From: Shinella zoogloeoides
GTDB taxonomy: Bacteria; Pseudomonadota; Alphaproteobacteria; Rhizobiales; Rhizobiaceae
Reading direction: 5' to 3'
Length of the DNA: 64,000 nt
Assembly (NCBI RefSeq): GCF_033705735.1
Contig: NZ_CP131130.1
Coordinates: forward strand, 1,367,001 to 1,431,000
Shown piece by piece: positions 16,789-27,943 of this stretch (its first letter is position 1; each line of letters opens with the position of its first letter). The notes under the pieces were generated by a model. That model was not told the origin of the DNA, did no database searches, and saw only the letters and a list, made by a program, of their open reading frames with translations. Position numbers and translations under genes: made by a program.

Positions 16789-16883
16789 GGAGCCGGCGCC
16801 GCCGGACGGGACTGGAATCAAGGGGAGCCGCATCGTAGAGGCAGTCGCGCTAACGGTCTGTTTACCGTGTTCAAAAGCATTTA

Positions 16884-16899
16884 GTGGCCTTCGGGCCAC
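16884..16899 (+). terminator. UUCG-tetraloop hairpin between rseP and bamA
   Basis: GTGGCC (16884-16889), TTCG and GGCCAC (16894-16899) form a very stable small hairpin followed by GGTTTG. It may end or stabilise the rseP transcript; the rest of the 231-base gap is AT-richer and probably holds a bamA promoter that I cannot fix. Confidence 0.4.
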
Positions 16900-17019
16900 G
16901 GTTTGAATTGAAGTAAACAGAAATTAACGCGTGACCTTGCTTGTATGGCAAAAGCGGTTAAAACGGCAAACGTGTCCGGAATCGGGCATGCCTGCCGGGC
17001 GATAAAACGAAGGTAAGTT

Positions 17020-19383
17020 GTGAAGATGAAAGCTGGTTCAAACTTCTTGAACGCCGTGTCTGCCGTTGCACTGTCGGCGAGTCTGGTTGTCACGGGCGGC
17101 TCTGTTGCCACGCTGGTTTCTGCCACTGCTGCCCAGGCGGCCGTCGTCCGGAACGTTCAGGTCCAGGGTGCCGATCGCGTCAGCGCCGAGACGGTCAAGG
17201 CAAACCTTGCGATCAAGCCCGGCAAGGCCTTCTCCAATGCCGACATCGACGACTCGGTGCGCCGCCTCTATGCGACCGGCTACTTCTCGGATGTTCGGAT
17301 CTCGGTTTCCGGCGGCACGCTCGTCGTGGTCGTCAACGAAAACCAGCTGATCAACGAAGTCGTCATCAACGGCAACCGCAAGATCAAGGACGACAAGCTG
17401 CAGGGCGTTATCCGCTCGCGCTCGCTCGGCCCGTACAACGAGACGACGATCGAAGCCGACAAGCAGGCGATCCGCGATGCCTATGCCGCGATCGGCCGCA
17501 GCGATGCCACCGTCACGACGCAGACCTATCCGCTCGGCAATGGCCGCGTGAACCTTGCCTTCGTCGTCGATGAAGGTGATCGCACGAAGATCTCCCAGAT
17601 CAATTTCGTTGGCAATCAGGCCTACAGCAATGGCCGCCTGCGTTCCGTCATCCTGACCAAGAAGTCGAACTTCCTGTCGTTCCTGACCCGCAAGGACGTC
17701 TACAGCCAGGAGAAGCTGCGCGCCGACGAAGAGGCGCTGCGCCAGTTCTACTTCAACAACGGCTATGCCGACTTCCGTGTCGTTTCCTCGGAAGCCGTTC
17801 TCGATGAAGCGTCGAACGAATATGTCGTGACCTTCACGGTCGAGGAAGGTCAGCGCTACAACTTCGGCGACGTGAACGTCGAATCGACGGTCGAAGGCCT
17901 CGACTCCGACGAGCTGAAGGGTCTCATCGAATCCCGTCCGGGCAAGGTCTACCGCGCCAAGGACGTCCAGGACACGATGTCCGAAATTTCGCAGCGTGTT
18001 GCGGCGAAGGGCTATCCGTTCGCTCGCGTCACGCCGCGCGGCAACCGCGACCTCGGCAACGGCACGATCGCCGTCGACTATCTCGTCGACCAGGGTGAGC
18101 GCGCCTATGTCGAGCGCATCGAGATTCGCGGCAACACCCGCACGCGCGACTACGTCATCCGCCGCGAGTTCGATATCGGTGAAGGCGACGCCTTCAACCA
18201 GGAAGTCGTCACGCGCGCCAAGCGTCGCCTCGAGGCTCTCGGTTACTTCTCCTCCGTCAACGTCACCACGGCGCCCGGCAGCGAAGCTGACCGCGTCGTT
18301 CTGATCGTCGATGTTCAGGACCAGTCGACCGGTTCGTTCGGCATCGGCGCCGGTTACGAGACGGGCAATGACGGCGGCTTCAAGCTCGAAGCCTCCATCG
18401 AGGAGAAGAACTTCCTCGGCCGCGGTCAGTATATCCGTATTGCCGCTGGCGGCGGTGCGGATTCGCGCGACTACAGCCTGTCCTTCACGGAGCCGTATTT
18501 CCTCGGCTACCGCCTTGCTGCGGGCTTCGACATATTCAAACATGAAGACAAGAGCGAAGATTTTTATGATCTGGATTCGCAGGGGTTCACCCTTCGCGTA
18601 ACGGCTCCGATCACCGAAGATCTGTCGACGACGTTCAAGTACAACTATACGAAGCTGGATTACAGCGCGGACGCGGGCTTGCCAGTTGATGATCCGAGGC
18701 TTTCGTCGCCTTATTGGGATGTTGTTAAGGGTGGCCCATGGGTTCGTTCTTCGCTCTCCCATACTCTGACTTTCGACACGATCGATGATCGCACGTTGCC
18801 GCGCGACGGTATCTTTGCGCAGGTTACGCAGGAATTTGCTGGCCTCGGCGGGGATTCGGAATTTTACAAGATCACGGGTAAGGCGCGCTATTTCCATACC
18901 CTGTTGGAAGATGCGGACGTGATCGGCTCGATCGCTGTCGGCGGCGGCCATATGTGGGGCTTCGGCGACACGAAGGTCTACGACCAGTTCACGCTTTCGG
19001 CAGCTGACGTTCGTGGCTTTGAATCCGCTGGTATAGGCCCGAGGGCAAGGCAGACCACTGGTACGGGGAACAGGGATTCGATTGGCGGCACGACCTATTT
19101 CACGGTCTCCGCGGAAGCCTCATTCCCGTTGCCGCTGGTTCCGCGTGACTCCGGTTTCCGTGGCGCAGTCTTCGCGGATGCGGGCACGCTTTACGGTAAC
19201 GATGTGAAGACGGGCGGCGATAATGTCTGGGGCACCAGCATGAGCCTCCGCGCTTCCGTCGGCGCCAGCATCATCTGGGCTTCGCCGTTCGGTCCGCTGC
19301 GTTTCGACTATGCGGTCCCGATCAAGAAGGAAGAGTTCGACGAGGTCCAGCGCTTCAAGTTCGGCATCGCGACCCAGTTCTGA
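17020..19383 (+). CDS. bamA: Outer membrane protein assembly factor BamA
   Basis: A 787-residue Omp85 protein that folds and inserts outer-membrane beta-barrels. A signal peptide covers 1-40 (cleavage after ATAAQA). POTRA repeats run from about 41 to 380, each with the VNEVVINGNRKIKDD-like pattern. The 16-strand barrel follows, with VRGF at 664-667 (the Omp85 signature in loop L6) and a terminal Phe. GTG 17020 has AAGG (17010-17013) at good spacing; ATG 17026 is the alternative. Codon use becomes less GC-biased from about 18,540 to 19,200, in the barrel-coding part. lpxD follows after 48 bases, the classical bamA-lpxD linkage. Confidence 0.97.
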   Translation: MKMKAGSNFLNAVSAVALSASLVVTGGSVATLVSATAAQAAVVRNVQVQGADRVSAETVKANLAIKPGKAFSNADIDDSVRRLYATGYFSDVRISVSGGTLVVVVNENQLINEVVINGNRKIKDDKLQGVIRSRSLGPYNETTIEADKQAIRDAYAAIGRSDATVTTQTYPLGNGRVNLAFVVDEGDRTKISQINFVGNQAYSNGRLRSVILTKKSNFLSFLTRKDVYSQEKLRADEEALRQFYFNNGYADFRVVSSEAVLDEASNEYVVTFTVEEGQRYNFGDVNVESTVEGLDSDELKGLIESRPGKVYRAKDVQDTMSEISQRVAAKGYPFARVTPRGNRDLGNGTIAVDYLVDQGERAYVERIEIRGNTRTRDYVIRREFDIGEGDAFNQEVVTRAKRRLEALGYFSSVNVTTAPGSEADRVVLIVDVQDQSTGSFGIGAGYETGNDGGFKLEASIEEKNFLGRGQYIRIAAGGGADSRDYSLSFTEPYFLGYRLAAGFDIFKHEDKSEDFYDLDSQGFTLRVTAPITEDLSTTFKYNYTKLDYSADAGLPVDDPRLSSPYWDVVKGGPWVRSSLSHTLTFDTIDDRTLPRDGIFAQVTQEFAGLGGDSEFYKITGKARYFHTLLEDADVIGSIAVGGGHMWGFGDTKVYDQFTLSAADVRGFESAGIGPRARQTTGTGNRDSIGGTTYFTVSAEASFPLPLVPRDSGFRGAVFADAGTLYGNDVKTGGDNVWGTSMSLRASVGASIIWASPFGPLRFDYAVPIKKEEFDEVQRFKFGIATQF

Positions 19384-19431
19384 CGTATCGCGTCCAGAAC
19401 CGTGAGACCATGAACGTTCTGGAGTGCCACG

Positions 19432-20514
19432 ATGGAGCATAGCTGGTTCTTTCCGCCCCATGACGGCATTCGTCTGGGAGACCTGGCGGTAGCGCTTGGG
19501 GCGGAGCTTGCCGATGCTGCGCATGCCGACCGTGTCGTGCGCAGCGTATCGCCTGTTGCCCGGGCGAAGGACGGCGATCTCTGCTATATCCTTTCCCGCA
19601 AGATGCGCGCCGAGCTGGAGACGAGCGAGGCGACGGCGATCCTTTGTGATCGCGCGCTGGTATCGCTGATACCGGCGCATATTGCCGTCCTGGTTTCTGC
19701 GCGCCCGCATACCGCCTTCGCTATTGCCGGTGAGCTGCTGCATCCGGTCGCCATGCGTCCGGAGGCAATGACCTCGGCTGCGAGCGGCGTTGCCGCTGGT
19801 GCCTATGTCGATCCGACGGCGCGGCTTGAAGCCGATGTGACGGTCGAGCCCATGGCGGTGATCGGCAAGGGGGCGGAGATCGGCGAGGGTACGCAGATCG
19901 GACCGGGGGCCATCATCGGGCCGGGCGTCAGGATCGGCCGCAACTGTACGATTGCCGCCGGCGCGACACTCCAGTGCGCGCTCGTCGGTAACAATGTCAT
20001 CATCCATCCGGGCGCCCGCATCGGCCAGGACGGCTTCGGCTACGCGCCGGGCCTCAAGCCGGGCATGATCAAGATCGTTCAGATCGGCCGCGTCATCATC
20101 CAGGATCATGTCGAGATCGGCGCGAACACGACGATCGACCGCGGCACGATGGACGATACGGTGATCGGCGAGGGCACCAAGATCGACAATCAGGTCCAGG
20201 TCGGTCACAATGTGCGCATCGGCCGGCATTGCGGCATCGTCAGCAAGGTTGGCATCGCCGGCAGCACGCGGATCGGCGACGGTGTGATGATCGGCGGCGC
20301 CTCCGGTATCAATGGCCATATCAGCATCGGCGACGGCGTGCAGATCGCCGCGATGAGCGGCGTGGTGGGCGACATTCCCCCCGGCGAGAAATATGGCGGC
20401 ATTCCCGCGCGTCCCATGCGCGATTTCCTGCGCGACGTGGCGGAGATGGCCATGCGTGCCAATGCCCGTGAAAAGGGCGCTCGTGAAAAGAAGAAGGGTG
20501 GCAAGGATGAGTGA
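19432..20514 (+). CDS. lpxD: UDP-3-O-(3-hydroxyacyl)glucosamine N-acyltransferase
   Basis: A 360-residue enzyme for the second acylation in lipid A synthesis: it transfers a 3-hydroxyacyl chain from ACP to the 2-amino group of UDP-3-O-acyl-glucosamine. The N-terminal uridine-binding domain spans about 1-110. A hexapeptide-repeat beta-helix follows, with His259 in [12 protein letters not shown] as the catalytic base. The C-terminal helical extension is lysine-rich ([14 protein letters not shown]). GGAG (19421-19424) lies seven bases before ATG. It overlaps fabZ by eight bases, starting the five-gene lipid A operon. Confidence 0.95.
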   Translation: MEHSWFFPPHDGIRLGDLAVALGAELADAAHADRVVRSVSPVARAKDGDLCYILSRKMRAELETSEATAILCDRALVSLIPAHIAVLVSARPHTAFAIAGELLHPVAMRPEAMTSAASGVAAGAYVDPTARLEADVTVEPMAVIGKGAEIGEGTQIGPGAIIGPGVRIGRNCTIAAGATLQCALVGNNVIIHPGARIGQDGFGYAPGLKPGMIKIVQIGRVIIQDHVEIGANTTIDRGTMDDTVIGEGTKIDNQVQVGHNVRIGRHCGIVSKVGIAGSTRIGDGVMIGGASGINGHISIGDGVQIAAMSGVVGDIPPGEKYGGIPARPMRDFLRDVAEMAMRANAREKGAREKKKGGKDE

Positions 20515-20974
20515 CGAGACCAAGACAACGCTCGGCGTGGCCGACCTGCGCGAGATCCTGAAGCTTCTTCCCCATCGCTATCCTTTTCTGATGGTCGACA
20601 AGATCATCGAGATCGATGGGGACGATTCGGCTGTCGGCATCAAGAACGTCACGGTGAACGAGCCGCATTTCATGGGCCATTTCCCCGACCATCCGATCAT
20701 GCCCGGCGTGCTGCTCGTCGAGGGCATGGCCCAGACGGCCGGCGCGATCTGCGCGCGCAAGGCCGGTACCGGCTCGAACCTCGTCTACTTCATGACGATC
20801 GACAATGCCCGCTTCCGCAAGCCGGTCGTGCCGGGGGACCGCGTGGAATTCCACGTCACCAAGCAGAAGCAGCGCGGCAATATCTGGAAGTTTCACTGCG
20901 ACGCAAAAGTTGACGGGCAACTTGCCGCCGAAGCTGATATCGGCGCGATGATCGTGAAAAAGGAAGATGCCTGA
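20507..20974 (+). CDS. fabZ: 3-hydroxyacyl-ACP dehydratase FabZ
   Basis: A 155-residue hot-dog-fold dehydratase that removes water from 3-hydroxyacyl-ACP in fatty acid elongation. The active site is visible as [11 protein letters not shown] with His58 and LLVEGMAQ with Glu72, the same 14-residue spacing as E. coli His54/Glu68. ATG 20507 lies within the end of lpxD; upstream AAGAAGG-type sequence serves as SD. Its place between lpxD and lpxA is conserved and balances use of the shared 3-hydroxyacyl-ACP pool between lipid A and phospholipids. Confidence 0.96.
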   Translation: MSDETKTTLGVADLREILKLLPHRYPFLMVDKIIEIDGDDSAVGIKNVTVNEPHFMGHFPDHPIMPGVLLVEGMAQTAGAICARKAGTGSNLVYFMTIDNARFRKPVVPGDRVEFHVTKQKQRGNIWKFHCDAKVDGQLAAEADIGAMIVKKEDA

Positions 20975-20976
20975 AA

Positions 20977-21786
20977 ATGATTGCCGCCAGTGCGAAGATC
21001 CATCCGCTCTCCGTCATCGAGGACGGAGCGGTCATCGGTGAGAACGTCGTCGTCGGTCCCTTCTGCCATGTCGGGCCCAAGGTCGTTCTCAAGGATGATG
21101 TGGAGCTTCTGACGCATGTGGTGGTGACGGGACGCACCGTCATCGGCCGCGGCACGCGCATCTTCCCCAATGCCGTCATCGGCGGCGATCCGCAGAGCGT
21201 GCACCACGACGGCGCGGAGACAACGCTCGATGTGGGCGAGATGTGCGTGATCCGCGAAGGCGTGACGATGAATGCCGGCACGACCGAAGGTGGCGGTAAA
21301 ACGATCGTCGGCAATCACAATCTCTTCTTGGCCAATTCGCATGTCGCGCATGACTGCATTCTCGGCGACCACATCATCCTGTCGAACAACGTCATGCTGG
21401 CGGGCCATGTGAAGGTCGAGGATCGCGTCATTCTCGGCGGCGGCTCGGCCGTGCACCAGTTCACCCGCATCGGCCGCCAGGCCTTCATCGGCGGCCTTTC
21501 GGCCGTATCCTACGACGTCATCCCCTATGGCATGCTGAACGGCAATCCCGGAATTCTGGGCGGCCTCAATGTCGTCGGCATGGCGCGTGCGGGCATGGAA
21601 AAGGCGACGATCCACGAGGTCCGCCGCGCCTTCAAGCAGATTTTCGAAGGCGAGGGCTCCATCCGCGTCAATGCGGCGGCCATCCGCGATGAATACGCGA
21701 ACAGCGTTCCCGTCATGCAGATCCTCGATTTCATCGCGGCTGAAAGCGACCGCGCGCTTTCTTCTCCCAACCGAGGCAAGGGCTGA
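20977..21786 (+). CDS. lpxA: Acyl-ACP--UDP-N-acetylglucosamine O-acyltransferase
   Basis: A 269-residue trimeric beta-helix enzyme that starts lipid A synthesis by adding a 3-hydroxyacyl chain to UDP-GlcNAc. The catalytic His is at position 125 (ANSHVAHDC), identical in numbering to E. coli. The chain-length ruler residue is Gly173, as in E. coli LpxA, where Gly favours C14 or longer donors over C10; this suggests long 3-hydroxy acyl chains here. The C-terminal helical domain ([19 protein letters not shown]) is complete. It begins two bases after the fabZ stop. Confidence 0.96.
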   Translation: MIAASAKIHPLSVIEDGAVIGENVVVGPFCHVGPKVVLKDDVELLTHVVVTGRTVIGRGTRIFPNAVIGGDPQSVHHDGAETTLDVGEMCVIREGVTMNAGTTEGGGKTIVGNHNLFLANSHVAHDCILGDHIILSNNVMLAGHVKVEDRVILGGGSAVHQFTRIGRQAFIGGLSAVSYDVIPYGMLNGNPGILGGLNVVGMARAGMEKATIHEVRRAFKQIFEGEGSIRVNAAAIRDEYANSVPVMQILDFIAAESDRALSSPNRGKG

Positions 21787-21791
21787 CCGGC

Positions 21792-22661
21792 ATGGTTGAG
21801 AGCCGGCCCGAAGTGCGCGACCGGCTGGCCATCATCGCTGGCGGCGGCATGCTGCCGCGCTATGTCGCGGATGCGGCCCGCGCGCGGGGGGAAAGCCCCT
21901 ATATCCTCGCTCTCACCAACGAATCGGGCGAGGACTGGTCGGGCTTCGACCATGAGGTCATTTCCATCGGGAACTATGCCGGCATCGGCAATGCCTTTCG
22001 CCGGCACGGCATCGGCCGCGCCGTGCTGTCGGGCTGGGTGCGCCGCCGGCCGGAATGGCGCGATATCCATGCGCCCTTCAAGGCGCTGCTCGCCGTGCCG
22101 TCCGTCGTCCGCACGCTGCTGAAGGGCGGCGACGACGCCGTTCTGAAGATGGTCATCCGGCTGATCGAGTCGGAAGGGGTGCGGGTCGTCGGCGCGCATG
22201 AAATCGTGCCCGATCTTCTCGGCAGCGAGGGGCCGCTCGGCGGCATTAAGCCGGATGCGGCGGCCGAGGCGGACATCACGGCCGCGGCCATGGCGGCGCT
22301 GGCGCTCGGCCGGCTCGACGTGGGGCAGGGCGCTGTCGCTGTGGGCGGCCGCGTGGTGGCCTTGGAAGGTGCTGAGGGCACGGACGGCATGCTGGAGCGC
22401 GTGGCGCAGCTTCGCGCCGCCGGCCGCATTTCGCAGCGCCGCAGGGGCGTTCTCGTCAAGCTCTGCAAGCCGGGGCAGGATCTGAGGGCCGACCTGCCGT
22501 CGATCGGCCTTGAAACGCTGCGGCGGGCAAAGGAGGCCGGGCTTGCCGGCATCGCCGTCGAGGCGGGCCGCTCGCTGATCCTGGAGCGCGAGGCGCTTGT
22601 CGCGGAGGCGGATGCCGGCGGTCTCTTCGTGACGGGCATCCTGCCGGAAAGATCGGAGTGA
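21792..22661 (+). CDS. lpxI: UDP-2,3-diacylglucosamine diphosphatase LpxI
   Basis: A 289-residue enzyme of the LpxI (formerly DUF1009) family, which cleaves UDP-2,3-diacylglucosamine to lipid X and UMP. It is the alphaproteobacterial replacement for LpxH. Typical segments are LAIIAGGGMLP at the N-terminus, AVLSGWVRRRPEW, and GQDLRADLPSIGLET, whose second Asp (Asp234) corresponds to the catalytic region studied in Caulobacter LpxI. It starts five bases after lpxA and overlaps the possible GTG start of lpxB. No LpxH is encoded nearby, as expected. Confidence 0.92.
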   Translation: MVESRPEVRDRLAIIAGGGMLPRYVADAARARGESPYILALTNESGEDWSGFDHEVISIGNYAGIGNAFRRHGIGRAVLSGWVRRRPEWRDIHAPFKALLAVPSVVRTLLKGGDDAVLKMVIRLIESEGVRVVGAHEIVPDLLGSEGPLGGIKPDAAAEADITAAAMAALALGRLDVGQGAVAVGGRVVALEGAEGTDGMLERVAQLRAAGRISQRRRGVLVKLCKPGQDLRADLPSIGLETLRRAKEAGLAGIAVEAGRSLILEREALVAEADAGGLFVTGILPERSE

Positions 22662-22666
22662 AGGCA

Positions 22667-23845
22667 ATGACCGCGGAAACGATCAAGGTCGGCATCATCG
22701 CCGGGGAAGTCTCCGGAGACCTGCTCGGCGGCGACCTGATCGCGGCGCTGCGCACGGCCCATGACGGCAGGATCGAGCTCGTCGGCGTCGGCGGGGAGGC
22801 GCTGGAGCGGCAGGGGCTAAAGTCGCTGTTCGATTTCTCCGAGCTCTCCATCATGGGCATTTCCCAAGTATTGAAACGCCTGCCGTCGTTGCTGCGCCGC
22901 ATCCGCCAGACGGCGGACGCGCTTGTCGCAGCCCGGCCGGATCTGCTGGTCATCATCGACAGCCCGGATTTCACCCATCGTGTCGCACGGCGCGTGCGCA
23001 AGGCCCTGCCGGATCTTGCTGTGGTCAACTACGTCTGCCCCAGCGTCTGGGCCTGGAAGGAAGAGCGGGCGCCGCGCATGCGCGCCTATGTCGACCGCGT
23101 GCTGGCGCTGCTGCCTTTCGAGCCGGCGGCGATGGAGCAGCTCGGCGGCCCGGTAACCACCTATGTCGGCCACCGGCTGATCGCCGACGCGGATATCCAG
23201 CGGGTACGCGCGGCGCGCCTTGCGCGCAGCACCGGTGAAGCCGGCGGGAAGACCTGCCTGTTGCTGCCTGGCTCGCGCAGCACGGAGATCAGCCGGCTGC
23301 TGCCGGTCTTCGGGGAGATGGCGGCGGAGCTTTCGGCGCGGCACGCCGGCATGCGCTTTCTCCTGCCCACTGTGCCGCGGCAGGAGGCGCTCGTCCGGCG
23401 CCTGACGGCGGACTGGCCGAACCCGCCGCAGATCACAATAACGACGGAAGAGAAATGGCAGGCCTTCTCCGACGCCGATGCGGCGATCGCCGCGTCGGGA
23501 ACGGTCATCCTGGAGCTCGCGCTGGCCCGCGTGCCGGTCGTGTCCACCTACCGTTTCGACTGGATTGCCAATATCTTCCTGCGCAGGGTGAAGGTCTGGA
23601 CGGCCGCCATTCCCAACCTCATCGCCGACTATGCCGTCGTGCCGGAATATCTCAACGAGCAGGTGCGCCCCGGCGTCCTGACGCGCTGGTTCGAGCGGCT
23701 TTCGGCCGACACGACGGAGCGGCGCGCCATGCTGGAGGGCTACGACCTCGTCCACGCGCGCATGCAGACGGAGCGGCCGCCCGGAGAGACCGGCGCGGCG
23801 GTGATCCTCGATCTTCTCGCAACAAAAAAGCCCGGTCGAAACTGA
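22667..23845 (+). CDS. lpxB: Lipid-A-disaccharide synthase
   Basis: A 392-residue peripheral membrane glycosyltransferase (GT19) that joins lipid X and UDP-diacylglucosamine. IIAGEVSGDLLGGDLI at the N-terminus, NYVCPSVWAWKEERAPRM, LLLPGSRSTEI and the SGTVILELAL motif are diagnostic. I prefer ATG 22667, with GGAG (22655-22658) eight bases upstream; a GTG at 22658, overlapping the lpxI stop as GTGA, is possible. The last residues (KKPGRN) and stop codon are encoded inside the bidirectional terminator that follows. It is the last gene of the lipid A operon. Confidence 0.95.
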   Translation: MTAETIKVGIIAGEVSGDLLGGDLIAALRTAHDGRIELVGVGGEALERQGLKSLFDFSELSIMGISQVLKRLPSLLRRIRQTADALVAARPDLLVIIDSPDFTHRVARRVRKALPDLAVVNYVCPSVWAWKEERAPRMRAYVDRVLALLPFEPAAMEQLGGPVTTYVGHRLIADADIQRVRAARLARSTGEAGGKTCLLLPGSRSTEISRLLPVFGEMAAELSARHAGMRFLLPTVPRQEALVRRLTADWPNPPQITITTEEKWQAFSDADAAIAASGTVILELALARVPVVSTYRFDWIANIFLRRVKVWTAAIPNLIADYAVVPEYLNEQVRPGVLTRWFERLSADTTERRAMLEGYDLVHARMQTERPPGETGAAVILDLLATKKPGRN

Positions 23846-23857
23846 CCGGGCTTTTTT
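23824..23857. terminator. Bidirectional terminator shared by lpxB and gltA
   Basis: A 14-bp inverted repeat with a 6-base loop: six A plus GCCCGGTC (23824-23837), then GACCGGGC plus six T (23844-23857). Either strand reads as a stem followed by a U-tract. The lpxB stop codon (23843-23845) lies in it. Confidence 0.95.
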
Positions 23858-23875
23858 GTCTGGCTTTCGCTGCGA

Positions 23876-25165
<1,290 letters not shown>

Positions 25166-25471
25166 AACGATCCTCCGTTGTTTCCAATGGTGGCACGAGG
25201 TCCGTGCCGACCCATGAACATGCTCGTTTTGCTAGCCCATTCCACCGCCTCTGCCAAGCACGACGAAAGGCAAATTGTGCATTGCGGAAACAGGCTTTCC
25301 GGCAACGCAATATCTACCCTTTCCATGAAGTTGCAAGCAACTTTTGAGGGTGCTTTGCAGATTATGGAGGGGGCATCCTTTCTGTCTTGCTTAGCATTTG
25401 GCAAGCCTACTGCCGATTGAAGATTTCCCTGTTCGATTGCATGATGGGCGAGGGGAAGCGGGGCCGATGCC
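25166..25471. other. 306-base divergent intergenic region between gltA and comEC
   Basis: No gene is visible. On the minus strand TTGCAA and GATATT elements, spaced 16 bases, could be the gltA promoter; they overlap the perfect palindrome at 25328-25343. The comEC side has GAGGGGAAG about 15-20 bases before its ATG. Confidence 0.5.
25328..25343. promoter_or_regulatory. Perfect inverted repeat upstream of gltA
   Basis: AAGTTGC (25328-25334), AA, GCAACTT (25337-25343). It sits where a regulator could control gltA, and about 130 bases before comEC. The binding protein is unknown. Confidence 0.45.
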
Positions 25472-27943
25472 ATGGCCGAGGGGAAAGTCGCGGAACGGAA
25501 GGAGACGTCGGAGGCCTACGCCTTTCGCGTGGCCATCGACGACGGCGCCTTGCCGGTATCGGTGGCGGAAAGGCCACGCCTTCGTCTGCGGCTTGCTTCC
25601 TTCTTCCGAAAGATGCGCCGGTTTCTGGTGGAACTGGGCGGCGAGCGGGCCATCACGGAAGCCTTCGCCGCCGAGCGGGCCTACGGGCACTTCTTCCTCT
25701 TCGTTCCCGTCTTTCTCGGGATAGGGGCGGCGCTCTGGTATGTGGCCGCAACCGATCCGCCGCTGCATGCCATGGTCCTTTCGGCCTGCGTCACGATCTG
25801 GCCCGCCTGGCGACTGCGGCATCGGGAGGATTGGGCGGCGCTCGCCGCCGCGGCTGCCTTCCTCGTCCCCGCGGGCATGCTCTTTGCGGCCATCGAAAGC
25901 GCCCGGCTCGACACGGTCATGCTGGATGCGCCGGTGACGACGGATGTCGTTGGCCGGGTGCTGTCGCGTGAGAGCGACGAGCGCGGCGCGATCCGCTATC
26001 GCATCGCGGTCGAAGCCACCCGCGATCCGGCATTGAAGCGCGCGCCCGGCGTCGTGACCATGCTGGCGCGGATGAAGCATGCGCCGATCCCGATCGGCAG
26101 CGGCATCGAGGGGCGGGGACGGATCAGTCCGCCGTCGGGGCCGGCGCTTGTCGGCCTCAACGATTTCGCCTTCGATGCCTATTTCGCCGGCAACGGCGCC
26201 GTCGGTTATTTCTATCGCGCGCCGATCGCCGTGGCGGGCGGCGAGGCCGGATGGGACGTCAGGATCCTGCAGGAGATCGCGATCTGGCGGGACAACCTGA
26301 CCGAGCATATTCGGGGCCGTATCGGCGGCGATGCGGGGGCGATCGCCGCGGCGCTGGTGACGGCCGAGCAGCGGGCGATCAGCCCGGATACGGTGGAGGC
26401 GCTGCGGCAGGCCGGGCTTGCCCATGTGCTTGCCATTTCCGGCCTGAACATGGTGCTCGCGGCCGGCACCTTCCTTGTCGGCGCGCGCATGGCGATGGCG
26501 CTCGTTCCGGGCTTTGCCGAGCGCTATCCGGCAAAGAAGATCGCCGCCGTCGGGGCGCTTGTCATGGTGACGCTCTATATCCTCGTCTCGGGCGGCGCGA
26601 TCTCGGCGGTACGCTCATGGATCATGATCTGCGTGATGCTCATCGCCGTGCTTTTCGGCCGCTCGGCGATCAGCCTGCGCAATGTGGCGATCTCGGCGAT
26701 CCTCATCCTGGCGGTGACGCCCTCGGCCGTCACCAATCCGGGCTTCCAGATGTCCTATGCGGCAACGCTCGGCCTCGTCGCAGGCTATGCGGCCTGGCGC
26801 GAGCGGCCGGTCCGGCGTGAGCGACGGGGAGGGCCGTTCCAGCTCTTCGGCGGTTCGGTCGGGCGCTTCCTCGGCGGGCTGCTTCTCTCCTCGATGATCG
26901 GCAGCCTTTCCACGCTGATCTATTCCATCGGTCATTTCCATCGCATTCCCGCCTACGGGCTCGCCGGAAACCTGCTCGCCATGCCGGTGATCAGCGCCAT
27001 CGTCATGCCGTTCGGCATGATGGCGGTGCTGCTCATGCCCTTCGGGCTCGACGCCATTCCCTTCGCCATCATGGGCAAGGGCATCGACTGGATGATCGCG
27101 CTGTCGAAATGGGTGGCCGGCTGGGAAGGGGAGATCGTCATCGGCCGCATCCCGGCGCTCGCCTTCCTGCTGATCGGCGTCGGCGGCGGCCTGCTCTGCA
27201 TCCTGCGCACGCGGCTGCGCCATGCCGGAACGGCGCTCGTCCTCGTCGGGATCGGCGTTGCCTGCTGGCCGGAGGGGCGCCCGCACCCGGAGGTCCTGGT
27301 ATCGGAGGACGGCCGCCTCGTCGCCTTCCTCAGTGACGGCAGGGTGGCGGCGAACCGCACGCGCCCGCCCGGCTTCATCTACGACCAGTGGCGAAGGGCG
27401 CTCCGGCTCGGCGAGATCGTGAAACCGGACATGCGGACGACGGCCGGCCTGACGATCGAACAGGTGAAAGAAGAACCGGCCGATACGTCACCGCAAAAGC
27501 GCCCGCGCCGGAAGGCCGACCGCGGGAAGGCAGAGGCCGCCCTGATCGCGGCGCTGGAGACGGCAGAACGGAAAAACGGCTTCGTCTGCGAAAGGAAGGC
27601 TTTCTGCGCCGCCGTCTCGCCGAGTGGCTGGCGGATCGTTACGCTGGAGGACACCGCCTTTCTGGGGCTTGCCTGCGACGGGGCCGACCTAGTCGTCGTG
27701 CCCTTCGCCCTCCGGCTCGATGCCTGCCGCTCCGGCGCAAGGCTCGTCACCGCGCGGCACCTGAGAAGGACCGGTGCCCTCGAAATCAGGCCGGCGACGG
27801 ATTCCGTCTCCCAGGCGCTCGGCGATGCGGCGTTCACGGGAGCCGTCGAAACGCTCGACCGCCCCTGGTCACGGCACCGAACCTACGACTGGCGCACCGA
27901 CCGTTTCGAAACGGTCGCGCTGCTCAGTGATAGCGGCGGATGA
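25472..27943 (+). CDS. comEC: ComEC/Rec2 family competence protein
   Basis: An 823-residue membrane protein of the ComEC/Rec2 family, the channel for single-stranded DNA during natural transformation. It has N-terminal hydrophobic helices and a DUF4131-like beta domain (about 110-250), then the Competence domain with [17 protein letters not shown] and many membrane helices (about 300-590). The C-terminal region (600-823) occupies the place of the metallo-beta-lactamase-like domain but lacks its HxHxDH metal motif, a degenerate form known in many alphaproteobacteria. Whether transformation occurs here is unknown. Its 3' end overlaps the convergent lexA gene by 20 bases. Confidence 0.88.
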   Translation: MAEGKVAERKETSEAYAFRVAIDDGALPVSVAERPRLRLRLASFFRKMRRFLVELGGERAITEAFAAERAYGHFFLFVPVFLGIGAALWYVAATDPPLHAMVLSACVTIWPAWRLRHREDWAALAAAAAFLVPAGMLFAAIESARLDTVMLDAPVTTDVVGRVLSRESDERGAIRYRIAVEATRDPALKRAPGVVTMLARMKHAPIPIGSGIEGRGRISPPSGPALVGLNDFAFDAYFAGNGAVGYFYRAPIAVAGGEAGWDVRILQEIAIWRDNLTEHIRGRIGGDAGAIAAALVTAEQRAISPDTVEALRQAGLAHVLAISGLNMVLAAGTFLVGARMAMALVPGFAERYPAKKIAAVGALVMVTLYILVSGGAISAVRSWIMICVMLIAVLFGRSAISLRNVAISAILILAVTPSAVTNPGFQMSYAATLGLVAGYAAWRERPVRRERRGGPFQLFGGSVGRFLGGLLLSSMIGSLSTLIYSIGHFHRIPAYGLAGNLLAMPVISAIVMPFGMMAVLLMPFGLDAIPFAIMGKGIDWMIALSKWVAGWEGEIVIGRIPALAFLLIGVGGGLLCILRTRLRHAGTALVLVGIGVACWPEGRPHPEVLVSEDGRLVAFLSDGRVAANRTRPPGFIYDQWRRALRLGEIVKPDMRTTAGLTIEQVKEEPADTSPQKRPRRKADRGKAEAALIAALETAERKNGFVCERKAFCAAVSPSGWRIVTLEDTAFLGLACDGADLVVVPFALRLDACRSGARLVTARHLRRTGALEIRPATDSVSQALGDAAFTGAVETLDRPWSRHRTYDWRTDRFETVALLSDSGG

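Noticed and set aside
17038..18951. 637-codon minus-strand open frame over bamA
   Set aside because: It is a reverse-frame shadow of bamA with composition artefacts (Arg, Asp, Val, Ala) and no recognisable motif.
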